From Alkaliphilus pronyensis (lineage in GTDB: Bacteria; Bacillota; Clostridia; Peptostreptococcales; Natronincolaceae), in contig NZ_WBZC01000046.1 in NCBI RefSeq assembly GCF_009017275.1, positions 1-54,741 on the forward strand: a stretch of DNA of 54,741 bases. Direction: 5' to 3'. Below, in pieces: positions 6,765 to 15,022 of this stretch. Position numbers and translations under genes: made by a program. Below the pieces are notes generated by a model. It was not told the DNA's origin. It searched no databases and saw only the letters and a list, made by a program, of their open reading frames with translations. Every line of letters begins with the position of its first letter. Position 1 is the first letter of the stretch.

Positions 6765-7268
6765 CTATTTGAATAGAAAAATATTTGGAGGATTATAAGT
6801 AAGAAAAATAAATGCAACAAATAGGAGAAAAATACATAGGTATGATAAATCAATAGTAAACATTCTAGGATGAGAACCAGAAAGAATCTTATAGCTTAAA
6901 AACTGACCAAATACTATTGATAAGAGAAATATTACAATATCAATTATAACTACATGATGACCTAGTATTAATCTATAACCATTGTGAAGTAAAATAATTG
7001 CTATACATGCTGAAAATATTGCTAAAGTCTTGGCAACTATCATTTTATTAAATGATTTATTAATAAAACAATACTCAAACACTGAAAAAATAATGAAGGG
7101 CCCAAACACCATCTTTAAGTGTTCCCATACACTTTCATTAACAGGAAATATGAATCCTAATGCCTTAATATTACCCAACCAATCATAGGCGAAGTGGAAT
7201 ATCGTTCCCAAAACAAAAATAATGAATACTCCTACCAATTCCCAAAAGATTAATTTTGACAACAACAT
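6765..7268 (-). CDS. DUF6512-like integral membrane protein
   Basis: Membrane protein of 167 residues with about five hydrophobic helices and the conserved stretch PVNESVWEHLKM near residue 45, which I associate with the DUF6512 family; that assignment is from memory of the motif. Function is unknown. ATG at 7268 is chosen because AAAGGA lies just upstream on the minus strand; a longer frame to 7352 would run into repeat copy B. The gene is enclosed between two direct copies of the same repeat element (A and B), so it could be lost or moved by recombination between them. No operon partner is present. Confidence 0.65.
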   Translation of the reverse strand: MLLSKLIFWELVGVFIIFVLGTIFHFAYDWLGNIKALGFIFPVNESVWEHLKMVFGPFIIFSVFEYCFINKSFNKMIVAKTLAIFSACIAIILLHNGYRLILGHHVVIIDIVIFLLSIVFGQFLSYKILSGSHPRMFTIDLSYLCIFLLFVAFIFLTYNPPNIFLFK

Positions 7269-7322
7269 CACATCCTTTGTATTATATGTTTTAGTATCAC
7301 TTATAAATATAAAAATATAACA

Positions 7323-7446
7323 TTTTATCTCAGCGGTGTTACTAACACTCACTTCTTAAGTGGGAGATAAGTGCCGCCATGCTTCGAAATAAGGGCAACT
7401 AGAGTTCAGATGGAGCTAAAACTCCATCTGAACTAAGTATTCTTTG
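7323..7446 (+). repeat. Palindromic repeat element, copy B
   Basis: Shares nearly every base with copy A from TTATCTCAGCG to AACTAAG. The left arm of the first hairpin has lost a few bases, while the second hairpin GTTCAGATGGAG/CTCCATCTGAAC is perfect here. Confidence 0.75.
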
Positions 7447-7557
7447 TAACCAGATATGTAAACTTTAAAACAAATAATATATAATATTATATATAACGGT
7501 AAATTTAGGCTTTTATAGTCTAAACAAAAAAGTATTATATATTGAAAGGATGTTATT

Positions 7558-8154
7558 ATGATTAAAGTATTAGCTATAGTAGGTAGTCCTAGAAAAGGTA
7601 TGAACAATGATATTTTACTAGAAAATTTTATAAAGGGTATGAAAGACATAGACACAAATATAGAGGTTGAAAAGATATATGCAGCAGAGGTTAAGGCCCT
7701 ACCCTGTATTGCCTGTGATGCCTGTACAAAAAAACTAGGGTGTATTTTGAAGGATTCTACAAATGAAATATATGAAAAATACAACAATTCAGATATAATA
7801 ATAGTTACATCACCATTATATTTTAATAGTGTAAGTGCACAATTAAAGGCCCTAATTGATAGAAATCAAGCTATATGGTCAAGTAAATATGCCTTAAATA
7901 ATTCCATGATAGATAGAGATAAAAAGAGATTAGGATTTGTGATATGCACAGCAGGTGCTAAAGAGCAACCCTATGGGCTCTCTGCTATAACACCAATAAT
8001 GGATTTATTTTTTAAATCTATTAATACAGAATATATAGGTAACTACTTCGTTTCAAACTTAGATGAAAAGCCCGTATCTTCCGACGAAAAAATACTTATA
8101 GAATGTAGAGAACATGGAAGAAGTCTGATGGAGAAAGCTGAGTTAAGTAAATGA
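7558..8154 (+). CDS. Flavodoxin-fold NAD(P)H-dependent FMN reductase-like protein
   Basis: Protein of 198 residues of the NADPH-dependent FMN reductase / iron-sulphur flavoprotein group. The N-terminal beta strand and phosphate loop read VLAIVGSPRKGMNND, the usual FMN phosphate-binding segment. A cluster of four cysteines (CIACDACTKKLGC, about residues 51-63) resembles the cysteine motif of iron-sulphur flavoproteins. TSPLYFNSVSAQLKALIDR (about 81-99) is the typical second flavin-binding segment. AAAGGA precedes ATG 7558. Substrate is unknown; in anaerobes such proteins often reduce quinones or oxygen species. It stands alone, 51 bp ahead of the two-component system. Confidence 0.8.
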   Translation: MIKVLAIVGSPRKGMNNDILLENFIKGMKDIDTNIEVEKIYAAEVKALPCIACDACTKKLGCILKDSTNEIYEKYNNSDIIIVTSPLYFNSVSAQLKALIDRNQAIWSSKYALNNSMIDRDKKRLGFVICTAGAKEQPYGLSAITPIMDLFFKSINTEYIGNYFVSNLDEKPVSSDEKILIECREHGRSLMEKAELSK

Positions 8155-8205
8155 TGACCTTTCATGAGGGAGTGGGATACTTTTTAAAGGTAAGGGGGCA
8201 CCATT

Positions 8206-9348
8206 ATGTCTTCAAAGCTTTTAGAGTTAAAGCAGATAATAAGACTCTTTATAATATTAATAGCAATTATAGGAATGGTGATAGTAGAGAATAATGTAGA
8301 TTTTATATATGTTATATCATTACTTGTTTTTATGTTAAATTCACAATTACGGGTAAATTATTTATCTAAATTAAATAGCATTAACTTATCAATTTTTATA
8401 GATATTCCAATGATAATATTCATCAATTACAATTATATAGGAATTAATTATATTCTAATATTTATAACCCTATTAGACTCATTGACTATGTTAAAAAAAT
8501 ATTATAGCATATTGTTTTTTGCCTTATTTATTTATGTTGCTAATATGAATGATTTATCTTATCAGTTAATATTAATGAATAGCATTATATTCTTCTTGAT
8601 TTATGTTTTCGCTGGTCAAGTTAGGAAAATGGAAAGTAAGATTCAAGAAATTGAAATGCTATATGATAAAAATAGAAGATATAGCATACAGCTTGAAAAT
8701 ACAAAAAATATCCTTGAGGATTATACTGAAAGGGTTGAAGCAATGTCCCAGTTAGAGGAAAGAAACAGAATATCTGTTGAAATACACGATACTATAGGAC
8801 ATAGATTAACAGCATTACTTATGCAACTTGAAGCTATAATTTTATATAATAGCTCTAATGGAAAAAACATTAATTCAATGCTTGAATCAGCTAGGGATTA
8901 TTTAAGGGATTGTGTTGACCTTCTTAGAACCACAGTTAAGAACATGAAGCCAATCAAGTATAGAGGAGGAATTCTAACTCTTAAGGACTTTTTAGATAAC
9001 TTCTCAAAGCAAACAGGGCTTAATACCTCCTTTAATATTGAAGGACAGCCTTATGATCTGCTACCTGGTGATATAACAGCTTTTTATAAAAATCTACAGG
9101 AGGCTACTACTAACTCCTTAAGGCATGGAAAAGGGAGTAAGATTAATGTGACTTTGAATTATAATGCTAATGAGGTAGTATTGGAGGTTTCTGATAACGG
9201 TAAAGGAGCAACTACTATAAACAAGGGTATGGGTATAAGGGGAATGGAGGAAAGGGCTAATTTATTAGGAGGAAAACTTGAAATTAAGACTTCAAGAAAT
9301 GGATTTACTGTAATAACTGTTTTGCCAAAAAGAAGGGGGATAAAATGA
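8206..9348 (+). CDS. NarL-type sensor histidine kinase
   Basis: Membrane sensor kinase of 380 residues. The N-terminal 140 residues hold about five hydrophobic helices without a large outside loop, so it probably senses a membrane-associated signal. A coiled segment leads to the HisKA_3 box RNRISVEIHDTIGH, with the phosphoacceptor His194. The ATPase domain shows TTNSLRHGKGS (N box) and VSDNGKG plus GMGIRGMEER (G boxes). It overlaps the response regulator by 4 bp (ATGA). This arrangement, followed by an ABC-2 exporter, is typical of systems that answer membrane-active compounds or membrane state, such as LiaS or DesK relatives. Confidence 0.9.
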   Translation: MSSKLLELKQIIRLFIILIAIIGMVIVENNVDFIYVISLLVFMLNSQLRVNYLSKLNSINLSIFIDIPMIIFINYNYIGINYILIFITLLDSLTMLKKYYSILFFALFIYVANMNDLSYQLILMNSIIFFLIYVFAGQVRKMESKIQEIEMLYDKNRRYSIQLENTKNILEDYTERVEAMSQLEERNRISVEIHDTIGHRLTALLMQLEAIILYNSSNGKNINSMLESARDYLRDCVDLLRTTVKNMKPIKYRGGILTLKDFLDNFSKQTGLNTSFNIEGQPYDLLPGDITAFYKNLQEATTNSLRHGKGSKINVTLNYNANEVVLEVSDNGKGATTINKGMGIRGMEERANLLGGKLEIKTSRNGFTVITVLPKRRGIK

Positions 9349-9986
9349 ATATTAAAGTAATGATAGTTGACGATGATGAATTGATTCGTAGTAGCTTAAA
9401 ATACATATTAGCAACGGATACAGCAATTGAAGTAGTTAACACCAGCAGTAATGGAGATGAAGCATATAATAACCTACAAAATATCGATGTAGATGTAATA
9501 CTTATGGATATAAGAATGCCAATATGTAATGGTGTAATTGCAACAAAAAAAATTATAAATCAGTATCCTAATAAGAAAATTATAATTCTTACAACCTTTG
9601 ATGATGATGACTATATATTTGAGGCACTAAAGAATGGTGCTAAGGGCTTTCTACTTAAAAATGTATCACCAGATAAAATTATTGAAGCTATAAAAATTGT
9701 TAATCAAGGAAGTTTACTGCTTCATCCAGATGTTACTACAAAGCTTAAGTCAATGCTTCATATGGAAAAATCAACTGATTGGCAAGAATACTCCTTAACT
9801 GATTCTGAAGTTAGTATTATGAAGTTAATTTCAGAGGGTTATGCTAATAAAGAGATTGCAGAAAAGATATTTTTAAGTGAAGGTACAGTGAAAAACAAGA
9901 TATCTGATATTTTAGACAAGTTAAACTTAAGAGATAGAACACAAATTGCTATTTTTTATCTTAAGGGAGGCAAAAAACAGCTTTAA
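9345..9986 (+). CDS. NarL/LuxR-family response regulator
   Basis: DNA-binding regulator of 213 residues. The receiver domain has the acidic pair DDDE near residue 10, the phosphorylation site Asp55 in LMDIRMP, and a conserved Lys in KGFLLKN. The C-terminal LuxR helix-turn-helix includes NKEIAEKIFLSEGTVKNKIS. It is translationally coupled to the kinase gene. The likely target is the exporter operon 160 bp downstream, where three half-sites lie at 10035-10063. Confidence 0.92.
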   Translation: MNIKVMIVDDDELIRSSLKYILATDTAIEVVNTSSNGDEAYNNLQNIDVDVILMDIRMPICNGVIATKKIINQYPNKKIIILTTFDDDDYIFEALKNGAKGFLLKNVSPDKIIEAIKIVNQGSLLLHPDVTTKLKSMLHMEKSTDWQEYSLTDSEVSIMKLISEGYANKEIAEKIFLSEGTVKNKISDILDKLNLRDRTQIAIFYLKGGKKQL

Positions 9987-10023
9987 AAACCTAGCATTGA
10001 AGCAATACAATGCTAGGTTTTTT
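9987..10023 (+). terminator. Intrinsic terminator after the response regulator
   Basis: AAACCTAGCATTG (9987-9999) pairs perfectly with CAATGCTAGGTTT (10008-10020) and is followed by further T residues. It separates the two-component pair from the transporter genes. Confidence 0.9.
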
Positions 10024-10034
10024 ATGGATTTATT

Positions 10035-10063
10035 TAATGACTTTTGTCATTACTTATAATGAC
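10035..10063. promoter_or_regulatory. Three-half-site operator before the ABC exporter
   Basis: TAATGAC (10035-10041), GTCATTA (10046-10052) and TAATGAC (10057-10063) are separated by exactly 4 bp each, so half-sites repeat every 11 bp on one helix face. A possible -10 TATAAA lies at 10094-10099 with no good -35. This fits an activator site for the response regulator encoded just upstream. The regulator assignment is inference. Confidence 0.6.
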
Positions 10064-10144
10064 CTAAAGTAATAGAGGGAAACCACTTAATATTATAAAA
10101 TATAAATATAAAGATAAAGATAAATTTATTTAGGAGTGATATAG

Positions 10145-11080
10145 ATGTCGTATATTTCTTTAAACAATGTAATTAAAAGGTACTCAAACAAAATTGCAGT
10201 AGATCAAATAAGCCTTTCTATAGATAAAGGAGAGATATTTGGCTTATTAGGTCCAAATGGTGCTGGTAAAAGTACAACTATAAAGATGATGGTGGGTCTT
10301 TTAGCCCCTGATAATGGGAGCATTATAATTGATAGTGTTGATGTTAAAAAAAACCCCCTAGTTGTAAAAAGAAAACTAGGTTTAGTTCCACAGGAACTAG
10401 CTATTTATAGCAACTTGTCAGCTGAAGACAATATTAGATTTTTTTGTAGTCTTTATGGTTTAAAGGGAAAGGATTTAAAGAATAAAATAGATGAGGCATT
10501 AAACATTACTGGGTTAATAGAAAGAAGAAAAGAAAAGCCTAAAAAATTCTCAGGTGGAATGAAGAGAAGATTAAATATTGCCTGTGCAATAGCTCATAAG
10601 CCTGACATCATAATTATGGATGAGCCAACAGTTGGGATAGATCCACAATCGAGAAATCATATATTAAGCTCAATTTTAGAGCTAAATAAAAATGGCACCA
10701 CTATTATTTATACAAGTCACTACATGGAAGAGGTTGAGGCCATATGTAATAGGGTTGGAATTATGGATAATGGAAAGCTAATAGCCTTAGGAGATAAAGA
10801 AAGCTTAAAGAAAGAAATATCAAAAGGTGAAAAAATAGTAATAGATGTGGTAGATGAAGATATAGCTTCAATAGATCAATTGAAGAAGCTACCAGGCATC
10901 ATATCAATTCATACATTAGATAATCAAATAGAGGTAATCTCAAAAAGCCCACAGGAAAGTCTTCAAGATATACTATTTATACTGGCAAATAATCAAGTAA
11001 GGATAAAAAATATAGTTTTGTCAGATGTTAATCTAGAAAATGTATTCCTTCAATTGACTGGAAAAAGCTTAAGAGATTAG
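10145..11080 (+). CDS. ABC-2 exporter ATP-binding protein (DrrA/CcmA type)
   Basis: ATPase of 311 residues energising the two permeases that follow. Walker A GPNGAGKST is at residues 36-44, the Q loop is in LVPQELAIY, the signature FSGGMKRR at about 139-146, Walker B IIIMDEPTVG and the switch His in YTSHYMEE. The C-terminal 90 residues are the extension usual for drug or lipid exporters of the DrrA group. AGGAGTG precedes ATG 10145. The operon is expected to be switched on by the upstream two-component system. Confidence 0.92.
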   Translation: MSYISLNNVIKRYSNKIAVDQISLSIDKGEIFGLLGPNGAGKSTTIKMMVGLLAPDNGSIIIDSVDVKKNPLVVKRKLGLVPQELAIYSNLSAEDNIRFFCSLYGLKGKDLKNKIDEALNITGLIERRKEKPKKFSGGMKRRLNIACAIAHKPDIIIMDEPTVGIDPQSRNHILSSILELNKNGTTIIYTSHYMEEVEAICNRVGIMDNGKLIALGDKESLKKEISKGEKIVIDVVDEDIASIDQLKKLPGIISIHTLDNQIEVISKSPQESLQDILFILANNQVRIKNIVLSDVNLENVFLQLTGKSLRD

Positions 11081-11093
11081 GAGGCGATTTTAG

Positions 11094-11876
11094 TTGAATA
11101 TATTTAGAATAGCAAAGCTTATAATAAAATCTTTTTTTAATAATTTAATAATGCTACCTATATTAATCGGTGTGCCTATTTTTCAGATATTTATTATGGA
11201 CACATTATATAATAGGTTAGATGAAGAATTTTTCAATAATAGTAGTTCAATAGTAGAGGTAATTATTATTGGTGGTGCTAAATCCATCTCTATGGTACAA
11301 CAATTTGCTGTATCTATACTGGTAATGTATGTATTGATATCGGGAATAATTGCTGCAACTACAATAATAGCAGAAAAGGAGGAGCGTACGTTAATGAGGG
11401 TCTTTACCGCTCCAGTGAAGAAATCCCATTATCTTATAGGGAGCTTAATAGGATATTCATTTTTATTGCTTTTAACCTCCTTTACTATTATATATCTTTC
11501 ATATTTACTATTTAATATTGATTGGGGAACATCATATTGGGGGCTTTTTTTGGCAACATTTCTTCTAGGCTCTGTATCACTATCTATTGCTTTTGTTTCA
11601 GGTGGTTTATTTAAAAGCAGTAAAATTGCATCAGGTATTATGTCCTTTACAATTGTTGTTATGACTTTTTTAAGTGGAGGATTAACTCAAAATGGTGGCT
11701 TTGGCTTAGCCAGTAGATTTACTATTAACTGGTGGGGCTATGACATTTATATGAGGGTAATAGAGGGTGGCTCACTTATTGAAAGTGGCTTCTCGATAAT
11801 AGTTCTTACAGCTATTGCATTAATATTAACCCTGTTTGGAATATATCTGTATGGGAGGAACAATATATATGAATAG
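11094..11876 (+). CDS. ABC-2 type exporter permease 1
   Basis: Membrane protein of 260 residues with six hydrophobic helices and the ABC-2 motif EKEERTLMRVFTAPVKKSHYL in the first cytoplasmic loop (about residues 95-115). It starts at TTG 11094, with AGGAGG 9 bp upstream, and begins 13 bp after the ATPase gene. It is much like permease 2 in the loop motif but lacks the large outer loop. The two permeases probably form a heterodimer. Confidence 0.88.
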   Translation: MNIFRIAKLIIKSFFNNLIMLPILIGVPIFQIFIMDTLYNRLDEEFFNNSSSIVEVIIIGGAKSISMVQQFAVSILVMYVLISGIIAATTIIAEKEERTLMRVFTAPVKKSHYLIGSLIGYSFLLLLTSFTIIYLSYLLFNIDWGTSYWGLFLATFLLGSVSLSIAFVSGGLFKSSKIASGIMSFTIVVMTFLSGGLTQNGGFGLASRFTINWWGYDIYMRVIEGGSLIESGFSIIVLTAIALILTLFGIYLYGRNNIYE

Positions 11877-12891
11877 TATATTAATTGCCATCAATTTCAT
11901 AAAGAGAGTATTGAAGGAAAAAAGTACTTTATTGTATTTTCTTGTATTTCCAATATTAGCAGGCATATTAGCCTCTTCCATGACACAGCAAAAGGAAATA
12001 GAGGTTGGCGTTTTAAATAAAATTATAGGGGATGGTTTAATTCAAGTACTTCAACAAGATAATCAATATAAAATTATAGAACTACCAGATATTTCAGTCG
12101 AAGAAGCAATAAAAAGCAAAGTCGTTCAATTTGCCATAGACATTAAATCACTAGATACTACTAACCCTAATGGTATAAAAATATATGCTTTGAAGGATAG
12201 TCAAGATCTACAGACCTTTAAGGGGAAGGTAGAAAACTATATAGTAAATGGTGGTGTAGTAGAAGCAACAGAGGAAGCACAATCCAATACTTTTGGAGAA
12301 GGTAGAATCGTTATTGGCTTTTTATCAATGTTTGTTCTAATGTTTATGGCTTCAACAATTGCTTTATTTTTAGAGGATAAAAGAGGTAAAACACTTATGA
12401 GAATGTTTTCTGCTCCTTTAAGTGAATATGATATAACTATGGGAACACTTTTAGGCTCTGTAGCAATAGGAACAGTACAAATACTTATGTTTTTACTATT
12501 AACCTGTACTATTTTAAATATAAATTATCAAGCCTTTATTGGCAGTATTTTTATTATAATGATATTTTTTCTTATAGCAGCTACAGCCTTAGCCTTAGCC
12601 TTAGCATCATTCATTTCTGATATAGAAAAATATAATGCCATAAGTACTTTGGTGGTAGTGCCTACATGTCTAGTGGGGGGGAGTTTTTTCCCTATAGCTT
12701 TTATGCCAAAAAAATTGCAAAACATTGCACAGTTTTTACCTCAAAAGTGGTTGATGGAGGCTTATGATAAGCTTGTTATGGGTATAGGTATAGAAGGTAT
12801 ATTTAATGATCTAGCTATACTTGTATTATTTGGTATTGTATTCTTTACCTTTGGTTTAAAAGTATTGAAGCCGTCTGTAGATGAGCTATAA
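11869..12891 (+). CDS. ABC-2 type exporter permease 2
   Basis: Membrane protein of 340 residues of the ABC-2 family (YhgE/Pip-like topology). A first helix (about residues 18-35) is followed by a soluble outer domain of about 130 residues and five further helices. The cytoplasmic motif EDKRGKTLMRMFSAPLSEYD lies at about residues 163-182. ATG 11869 overlaps the stop of permease 1 by 8 bp and has GGGAGG about 10 bp upstream. The transported substance is not revealed by the sequence. Confidence 0.88.
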   Translation: MNSILIAINFIKRVLKEKSTLLYFLVFPILAGILASSMTQQKEIEVGVLNKIIGDGLIQVLQQDNQYKIIELPDISVEEAIKSKVVQFAIDIKSLDTTNPNGIKIYALKDSQDLQTFKGKVENYIVNGGVVEATEEAQSNTFGEGRIVIGFLSMFVLMFMASTIALFLEDKRGKTLMRMFSAPLSEYDITMGTLLGSVAIGTVQILMFLLLTCTILNINYQAFIGSIFIIMIFFLIAATALALALASFISDIEKYNAISTLVVVPTCLVGGSFFPIAFMPKKLQNIAQFLPQKWLMEAYDKLVMGIGIEGIFNDLAILVLFGIVFFTFGLKVLKPSVDEL

Positions 12892-12911
12892 ACTTCTAGG
12901 AGATGATACTT

Positions 12912-13502
12912 ATGTGTGGAAGATTTTTCTTTGAAGGGGATTTAGATGAAGTCATAAAAAGATTTAATATTGAAATAAATAGGCAACAAAGCTTAAATAG
13001 GGGAGAAATTTTCCCATCCTATGACTATCCAGTTATTCATAATAACAATGGTAATAAAATTGATATTTTTAAATGGGGGTTTTCAGTACCCTATATTAAA
13101 AGCTTAATAATAAATGCTAGGGGAGAAACTGTTGATAGTAAGCCTATGTTTAAAAATCTTCTAACTGAAAAAAGATGCTTAATACCCGCCAACTGCTATT
13201 TTGAATGGTTAAATGAGGGTAATAAAAAGATTAAATTCAAAATTTTCTTAAACAAACATAAGCTATTTTATATGGCAGGTTTGTATGGAAGGTTTTATAA
13301 AAATGATGAGGCATATACTGGATTTACTATTATTACTAAGGAGGCAATGCCAGCCATTAAAAAAATTCATCATCGTATGCCGGTCATTCTTACTATGGAA
13401 AATACAGACATATGGCTTGACCCTAGCAATAAAGATAGCAATACCTTAAAAGGTCTTTTACTTGAAGAAAGAATAGACGATATAGTTTCTCAAGTAGTTT
13501 AA
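12912..13502 (+). CDS. SRAP-domain protein (YedK/HMCES family)
   Basis: Protein of 196 residues that, by family knowledge, forms a covalent bond with abasic sites in single-stranded DNA. All key residues are visible: Cys2 directly after the start Met (MCGRF), Asn in INARGET (about residue 70), Glu in CYFEW (about residue 98) and His in HHRMPVIL (about residue 156). ATG 12912 is required so that Cys2 becomes N-terminal after Met removal; AGGAG lies 9 bp upstream. It starts 20 bp after the exporter operon and may be co-transcribed, though its role is unrelated. Confidence 0.92.
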   Translation: MCGRFFFEGDLDEVIKRFNIEINRQQSLNRGEIFPSYDYPVIHNNNGNKIDIFKWGFSVPYIKSLIINARGETVDSKPMFKNLLTEKRCLIPANCYFEWLNEGNKKIKFKIFLNKHKLFYMAGLYGRFYKNDEAYTGFTIITKEAMPAIKKIHHRMPVILTMENTDIWLDPSNKDSNTLKGLLLEERIDDIVSQVV

Positions 13503-13631
13503 GGTTATTAGTTCTAAAGTTAATTAATTTTGCTTAAAACCATAAACAAATTACAGTTTATAACGTAATTAATAATAGATAACACTTAATAATAATCTAT
13601 TAAGGTGAAAACAGAAGGGAGGGATATGGTT

Positions 13632-14081
13632 ATGGGGAAAAGACTATATCTATCAAGAGATAAGCAATTAGCAGGTGTATGTGGTGGAATAGCTGAATAT
13701 ATTAATGTTGACCCCACAATTGTAAGATTACTTTGGGTTATATTCACATTAACAGGTGGAGTAGGATTAATAGTATATATTATAGCAGCAATTATTATGT
13801 CAGAGAGGCCTAAATCCAATAGTAATAGCATTGATGTTGAATATGAGGAGGTAGATACCACTAATAGCTATAATGATAATGAAGGAGCTAATGAACCCTT
13901 AAAAGATGAGAAGTCAAGAAGTGATAACAATAATTTTATAATTGGCTTAGGTTTAATTATTGCTGGTGGAATAATGTTCAGTAGAAATATTTTCGGCTTT
14001 CACTGGATAAACCTTAAAGTCTTTTGGCCTGCTGTTTTAATCGCTATAGGCCTTTATGTTTTAGTTAATGGAAGGAAGTGA
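13632..14081 (+). CDS. PspC-domain membrane protein with LiaI/DUF5668-like tail
   Basis: Protein of 149 residues. The N-terminal PspC domain reads LYLSRDKQLAGVCGGIAEY, followed by one membrane helix (about residues 36-58). A polar Asn/Asp/Ser linker joins it to two more helices with WINLKVFWPAVLIAIG, resembling the LiaI/LiaF-type membrane region. ATG 13632 is chosen because GGGAGGG lies 8 bp upstream. It is followed directly by a LiaF-like gene, so the pair probably acts in envelope-stress sensing or signalling, as known for PspC and LiaF proteins. Confidence 0.85.
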   Translation: MGKRLYLSRDKQLAGVCGGIAEYINVDPTIVRLLWVIFTLTGGVGLIVYIIAAIIMSERPKSNSNSIDVEYEEVDTTNSYNDNEGANEPLKDEKSRSDNNNFIIGLGLIIAGGIMFSRNIFGFHWINLKVFWPAVLIAIGLYVLVNGRK

Positions 14082-14083
14082 AG

Positions 14084-14968
14084 ATGATGAACCGAGATAG
14101 AATAATTGGGGGAATCATGTTAATATCCATTGGAATCATGTTTCTGTTAATAAATCTAGGGTTTATTAGCTGGTCAGTTTTCAATAGTCTTTTTAAGCTT
14201 TGGCCTTTACTGCTGGTGGTAGTAGGCGTAAATACAATCTTCAAAAAGAATACTGTTATATCAGCAACAACTTGGATTCTATTTATTATAGCAATCATAA
14301 GCTATGGAGTTTATTATAATTCTAATTATCCTACCAATTCAGCTATATTAGATCATATAACAATTGAAAAACATGATGCAGTTGAAGCAGCGGAGTTAAA
14401 GCTGAAGCTGGGTGGGTTAATGTTTAATGTTGGAGGAACTGCTGATAATTTAGTTGAAGCATCAATTGATAACAGATATGTGAGCCATGGTATTCAACAC
14501 AAAAATAGTCATAAGAGGGCTATTGTAGAGTTTGAATCAAAGTCCAACACAGTTAGCTTTTTTGATGGAGAAACTCCATATTATGTCTTTAAATTAAACA
14601 ATGAAATCCCCTGGAGCATAGATGCAGATGTAGGAGCTGTTTCAGGTGAAATAGATTTAAGGAAATTAATAATAAGGGATTTACATTTAAAAGTAGGAGC
14701 AGGTGATGTAGAGTTAATACTTGGAGATAAAGGACAACTAACAGATATATCTATTAATGGTGGGGCATCTAATTTAGATATTATTGCCAGTAAAGGGTTA
14801 GGAATTAAAGCACGAGTAGATGGAGGCTTAAATAAAACTAACTTATCTAATCTAGGTTGGATCAAGTCTAATGGATATTATATCTCACCTGGCTATGAAG
14901 AAGCATCAAGTAAAGCAATTATTGATATAGATGCAGGTGTAGCAAATATCAATATAACAAGAAGATAA
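14084..14968 (+). CDS. LiaF-like protein with membrane region and toastrack domain
   Basis: Protein of 294 residues. Three N-terminal hydrophobic helices with FKLWPLLLVVVGVNTIF match the membrane region found in LiaF-type proteins. From about residue 90 onward the sequence is a regular beta-repeat region (LKLKLGGLMFNVGG, LHLKVGAGDVELILG, ISINGGASNLDI), the toastrack/DUF4097-like fold. It begins 2 bp after the PspC gene. LiaF is a known negative regulator of LiaRS-type systems; here the nearest NarL-type kinase is 5 kb upstream, so a functional link is possible but unproven. A terminator follows the stop codon. Confidence 0.85.
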   Translation: MMNRDRIIGGIMLISIGIMFLLINLGFISWSVFNSLFKLWPLLLVVVGVNTIFKKNTVISATTWILFIIAIISYGVYYNSNYPTNSAILDHITIEKHDAVEAAELKLKLGGLMFNVGGTADNLVEASIDNRYVSHGIQHKNSHKRAIVEFESKSNTVSFFDGETPYYVFKLNNEIPWSIDADVGAVSGEIDLRKLIIRDLHLKVGAGDVELILGDKGQLTDISINGGASNLDIIASKGLGIKARVDGGLNKTNLSNLGWIKSNGYYISPGYEEASSKAIIDIDAGVANINITRR

Positions 14969-14975
14969 TAAAAAA

Positions 14976-15002
14976 AAAAAACCATCAATGGTTTCTTTTT
15001 TT
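14976..15002. terminator. Bidirectional terminator between convergent genes
   Basis: GAAACCATTGATGGTTT-type stem (AAACCAT/ATGGTTT) flanked by an A run on the left and a T run on the right, so it can serve both the LiaF-like gene and the minus-strand TRAP permease gene. Confidence 0.8.
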
Positions 15003-15022
15003 ATAAGCATTATATCAGCTTT

